Assembly (NCBI RefSeq): GCF_009720145.1
Contig: NZ_CP046253.1
Span: 496,001-560,000 of the forward strand
Length of the DNA: 64,000 nt
Reading direction: 5' to 3'
DNA from: Sphingobium sp. CAP-1
Lineage (GTDB): Bacteria; Pseudomonadota; Alphaproteobacteria; Sphingomonadales; Sphingomonadaceae
In this document: piece by piece, positions 61,370 to 64,000 of the stretch
Position numbering within the stretch: the stretch's first letter is position 1
Layout: every line of letters begins with the position of its first letter
Program-made: the position numbers and the translations under genes
The notes under the pieces: generated by a model
Database searches by the model: none
What the model was told of the DNA's origin: nothing
The model's input: only the letters and a program-made list of their open reading frames with translations

Positions 61370-62416
61370 ATGACCGATGAACAAGAGAAGCGCTCGGCTC
61401 TTCGCGAAGAGGCCGCGTCCTGGTTTGCCGCGATGCAAGGGCCAGATGCCAAACGACACGAAGGCGAGTTCAAGACATGGCTTGCTGCAGATCCATCTCA
61501 TCGGACGGCCTATGCGCGGATTGCCGAAATCTACAGCATGGGCAAATCACTGCTTTCAGCGCCTGCTGGCCAACCGAACAGACCAGCACCCCGCCGCAAT
61601 ACGGCCGCTCTGGCAGCTGTAGTCGCAGTGATCATCTGCGCCGCCTCCGTCTTCCTGTGGATGCCCGGTAACCATGAGGAACGCAGGTCTGCCACCCCGC
61701 AGCAGGCCCAGGTCGAAGATGAGGCGATCGTTTACAAAAGCCGTATCGGTGAAATTCGAAAGGTCCGGCTCGCGGATGGATCGGATATCATCCTCGACAC
61801 AGACAGTATCGTATCCGCCCACTTCACCAGCGCCACAAGATTCTTGCGGCTCGAGCGCGGGAAAGCACGATTTGAGGTCGCTCGTGAAAAGCGGCCCTTC
61901 ATCGTCTCTGTGGGCGATGCGCAGGTCACCGCCCACGGAACGATATTCGACGTCGGCTTCAGATCGGACCGAACCTACTTCGTCCGCCTCCTTCGCGGAT
62001 CGGTGGATGTCGCTCAAAAGCTGCGCGGGCCGACAAATCGTCCAAGCCGCACGCCTCGGCTTCTCACCCCAGGACAAGTGGTCGAAGCCGGCTTATTCGG
62101 GGTGCGCGACCTACCCCCGTCCTTCGCGCCCGCCTCTGGCGAGAGCTGGACCTCCAAAATGCGGCAGTTCGACAATGTGCGGGTTGCGGACCTGATCGAC
62201 GAGGCCAATCGTTATTCCAGAGTTCAGATCCGGCAGCCCATCGCGGAAGTCGCCAATTTACGCGCATCGGGAACATTCGCTATCGATGATCCAAGGCGGC
62301 TTGCGACCAATCTCAGCTTGCTCTTTGGCCTGAAAGTGACGGAAATGCCAGGCGAAGCCATAGCGCTCAGCCCCTCTGAAATAAAAATTTCACATAGCGA
62401 GGAGCAAACACCATAA
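61370..62416 (+). CDS. FecR-family transmembrane sigma regulator
   Basis: 348 residues. Anti-sigma N-terminus (about 1-80), a membrane segment (AALAAVVAVIICAASVFLWM) and a periplasmic FecR domain (KVRLADGSDIILDTDSIVSA, RFLRLERGKARFEVAREKRP). A DUF4974-like end is present (VADLIDEANRYSRVQIRQPI). Starts 1 nt after the ECF sigma stop codon. It relays a ligand signal from the STN receptor that follows. Confidence 0.92.
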   Translation: MTDEQEKRSALREEAASWFAAMQGPDAKRHEGEFKTWLAADPSHRTAYARIAEIYSMGKSLLSAPAGQPNRPAPRRNTAALAAVVAVIICAASVFLWMPGNHEERRSATPQQAQVEDEAIVYKSRIGEIRKVRLADGSDIILDTDSIVSAHFTSATRFLRLERGKARFEVAREKRPFIVSVGDAQVTAHGTIFDVGFRSDRTYFVRLLRGSVDVAQKLRGPTNRPSRTPRLLTPGQVVEAGLFGVRDLPPSFAPASGESWTSKMRQFDNVRVADLIDEANRYSRVQIRQPIAEVANLRASGTFAIDDPRRLATNLSLLFGLKVTEMPGEAIALSPSEIKISHSEEQTP

Positions 62417-62482
62417 ATTCCGATCCGGGAACGTGGGGCCAGTCAGAGCATCGAAAAACGATGCAAAGACAAGGGGGCCCTC

Positions 62483-64000
62483 GTGCGGAACATCTCTCAC
62501 AATCTTGCCAACATCATTGCACTCGCCACGGCAGTCGGCATTTCTGCCGCATCGCCGATCCTGCTGGCAGAAACGCAGACCGAGCAGACATTTCACATCG
62601 AGGCCCAGGATCTCGGTGATGCCTTGCGGGCCATCGGCGCCCAGCTTGGCCGCGAGGTCATGTTTCAGCCGGCCATGGTGGAAGGGCGTCTGTCGCCCAA
62701 GCTGGATGGCCGCTACGCCCCCGCGAAGGCGCTGCGCCTGCTTCTCAAGGGCACAGGCCTGCGTGCCATTGAGAATGGCGGAAGCTTCGTAATCGTCAGC
62801 AATTCGACCTCGCAGCGATCGGATGGAAGCGAAGACGCATCGGACACCATCCTTGTCACCGGCTCCCGGATCAGGGGTGCCAACATCGCGGCGCCGGTGA
62901 TCGAAGTATCACAGAAGGAGATGCGTCAATCGGGCCAGAATGATCTCGGCGAAGTCATCCGCTCGCTGCCGCAAAGCTTCAGCGGCGGCCAGAACCCCTC
63001 AGTCGCGCCGGGCAATGTCGGGATCGCAAACCAGAATCTTTCAGGCGGGTCCACCGCGAACCTGCGTGGCCTGGGCGGCGACGCCACTCTCACCTTGCTC
63101 AACGGCCACCGCTTGTCCTACGGATCGGCAGTCCAGGCCGTGGACATCAGCGCGATCCCTGTTTCGGTCGTCAGCCGCATGGAGGTGATCCCCGACGGCG
63201 CCTCGGCGATCTATGGTTCGGACGCTGTGGGCGGCGTCGTCAACATCATCCTGAAGCGCGACTATGAGGGCTATTCCACGTCCGCCAGGCTGGGTGCCGC
63301 GACCGACGGCGGAGATGTAGAGCAGCAATATAACGCGACTGCCGGCTTTCGCTGGGGTTCCGGTGGATTGATTGTCGCCTATGATTTTCTCAAGGGCAGC
63401 GACATCACGGCGCGCGACCGCAGCTACACCAGCTATATGCCGGACACGGCCACATTGCTCCCCTCACGAAAAAATCACAGCCTCATCCTGAGCGGGCATC
63501 AGGCGATCGGCCCTGACCTCGAATTTGCCATCGACGCTCTTTTCAATCGCCGCGACATTTCGTCGATGCTCGCGCTGACCGAGAATAGCGGCTATCTCAA
63601 TACGCCGGTGAACAAGAGCTTCGCGCTGGCGCCATCATTGGCGTGGAGGATCAATGCCGACTGGACGCTCAGCCTGAGCGGGCTCTATGGTCGTGATCGC
63701 ACCGATTATGATCAGCGCTTTCTGTCGAACGGGACGGTCGCTAGCAGGGCCTATGGCTGCTACTGCAATGTCGCGCGATCGGTCGAACTGAGCGCAGAAG
63801 GCAAGCTCCTCGAGCTGCCAGCGGGCGACCTTCGTCTCGCGATCGGCGGTGGCTATCGATATAACAGCTTCGAGGACACGAACGCCTCTGGCAGTCAATC
63901 AAATGGCGGCGGCAGCATCGACAGCAGCTATGCCTTCGGCGAGCTCAATGTTCCCGTCATATCCCCCGAGCAGGATTTCAACTGGGCCTATCGGATCTCG
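62483..64000 (+). CDS. TonB-dependent receptor with STN domain (partial, runs past window end)
   Basis: 506 codons before the window ends. GTG start at 62483 after AAGGGGGCCCTC. Signal peptide (IIALATAVGISAASPILLA), STN domain (FHIEAQDLGDALRAIGAQLG), TonB box (DTILVTGSRIRG), plug (NLRGLGGDATLTLLNGHRLS, VIPDGASAIYGSDAVGGVVN) and the first barrel strands. It completes a sigma/FecR/transducer operon. The plug style (NLRGLGG, LLNGHR) differs from the receptors at 52927 and 57257, so it comes from another branch, probably with another ligand. Confidence 0.92.
   Translation, partial: MRNISHNLANIIALATAVGISAASPILLAETQTEQTFHIEAQDLGDALRAIGAQLGREVMFQPAMVEGRLSPKLDGRYAPAKALRLLLKGTGLRAIENGGSFVIVSNSTSQRSDGSEDASDTILVTGSRIRGANIAAPVIEVSQKEMRQSGQNDLGEVIRSLPQSFSGGQNPSVAPGNVGIANQNLSGGSTANLRGLGGDATLTLLNGHRLSYGSAVQAVDISAIPVSVVSRMEVIPDGASAIYGSDAVGGVVNIILKRDYEGYSTSARLGAATDGGDVEQQYNATAGFRWGSGGLIVAYDFLKGSDITARDRSYTSYMPDTATLLPSRKNHSLILSGHQAIGPDLEFAIDALFNRRDISSMLALTENSGYLNTPVNKSFALAPSLAWRINADWTLSLSGLYGRDRTDYDQRFLSNGTVASRAYGCYCNVARSVELSAEGKLLELPAGDLRLAIGGGYRYNSFEDTNASGSQSNGGGSIDSSYAFGELNVPVISPEQDFNWAYRIS

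Noticed and set aside
1..64000. CRISPR arrays, tRNA and rRNA genes
   Set aside because: No regular repeat-spacer array, cloverleaf or rRNA-like sequence was recognised by eye; a tRNA or CRISPR scan would settle this.

Overview
The window is GC-rich DNA of sphingomonad type (Sphingobium, Novosphingobium or Sphingopyxis relatives; genus not resolved). The evidence is several TonB-dependent receptors with ECF sigma/FecR pairs, the style of the LuxR/LuxI locus, alphaproteobacterial LexA boxes (GTTC-N7-GTTC), and a MobF relaxase/TraD/ParB/ArdC plasmid backbone. Those backbone genes make a conjugative plasmid, megaplasmid or integrative element most likely. No rRNA or tRNA gene was recognised.

Layout. 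1-5154 (minus): 3' part of a MobF relaxase-helicase gene, the coupling protein TraD and a small ribbon-helix-helix-like protein, with a likely oriT/operator region just upstream (5155-5622). 5623-10517 (minus): plasmid maintenance and establishment genes (small conserved proteins, DUF2958, ArdC antirestriction, a sigma-region-4-like protein, a large ParB). The ardC and parB genes share a related leader of about 140 nt closed by a long-range stem, a candidate structured RNA. 10983-16698 (mostly plus): accessory genes, including a TIR-DUF3298 fusion, a fructosamine-kinase-like protein, an EEP-family phosphoesterase and an HU-like protein. 17295-20182: quorum-sensing cluster luxR-luxI-phyH-regulator. 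20214-31256: defence/toxin island with VapBC, a nucleotidyltransferase-HEPN protein, an unassigned five-gene operon (excisionase-type HTH, PIN nuclease, PD-(D/E)XK-like protein, two small paralogues), a membrane protein and a complete Qat system (qatABCD). 31417-38926: SOS mutagenesis cassette imuA-imuB-dnaE2, a DUF1810 protein and a divergent pair of SRAP-family genes, with LexA boxes in front of imuA and between the SRAP genes. 39165-45631: copper resistance (copB, multicopper oxidase copA, two small metal-binding/periplasmic proteins, P1B ATPase, cueR). 46089-50277: a type I-secretion-like trio whose ABC protein has lost every ATPase motif, followed by a small tyrosine recombinase. 51371-60043: a secreted PHP metallohydrolase coupled to a TonB receptor, divergent from an ECF sigma/FecR/TonB-receptor operon. 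60751-64000: a second ECF sigma/FecR/TonB-receptor set, cut by the window end.

Together the genes describe a mobile replicon that carries its own transfer and partition functions, layered anti-phage modules, SOS mutagenesis, copper resistance and nutrient-uptake regulons. The most unusual points are the shared ardC/parB leader, the TIR-DUF3298 fusion, the five-gene nuclease operon, the pseudo-ATPase ABC exporter and the SRAP paralogue without its catalytic cysteine.
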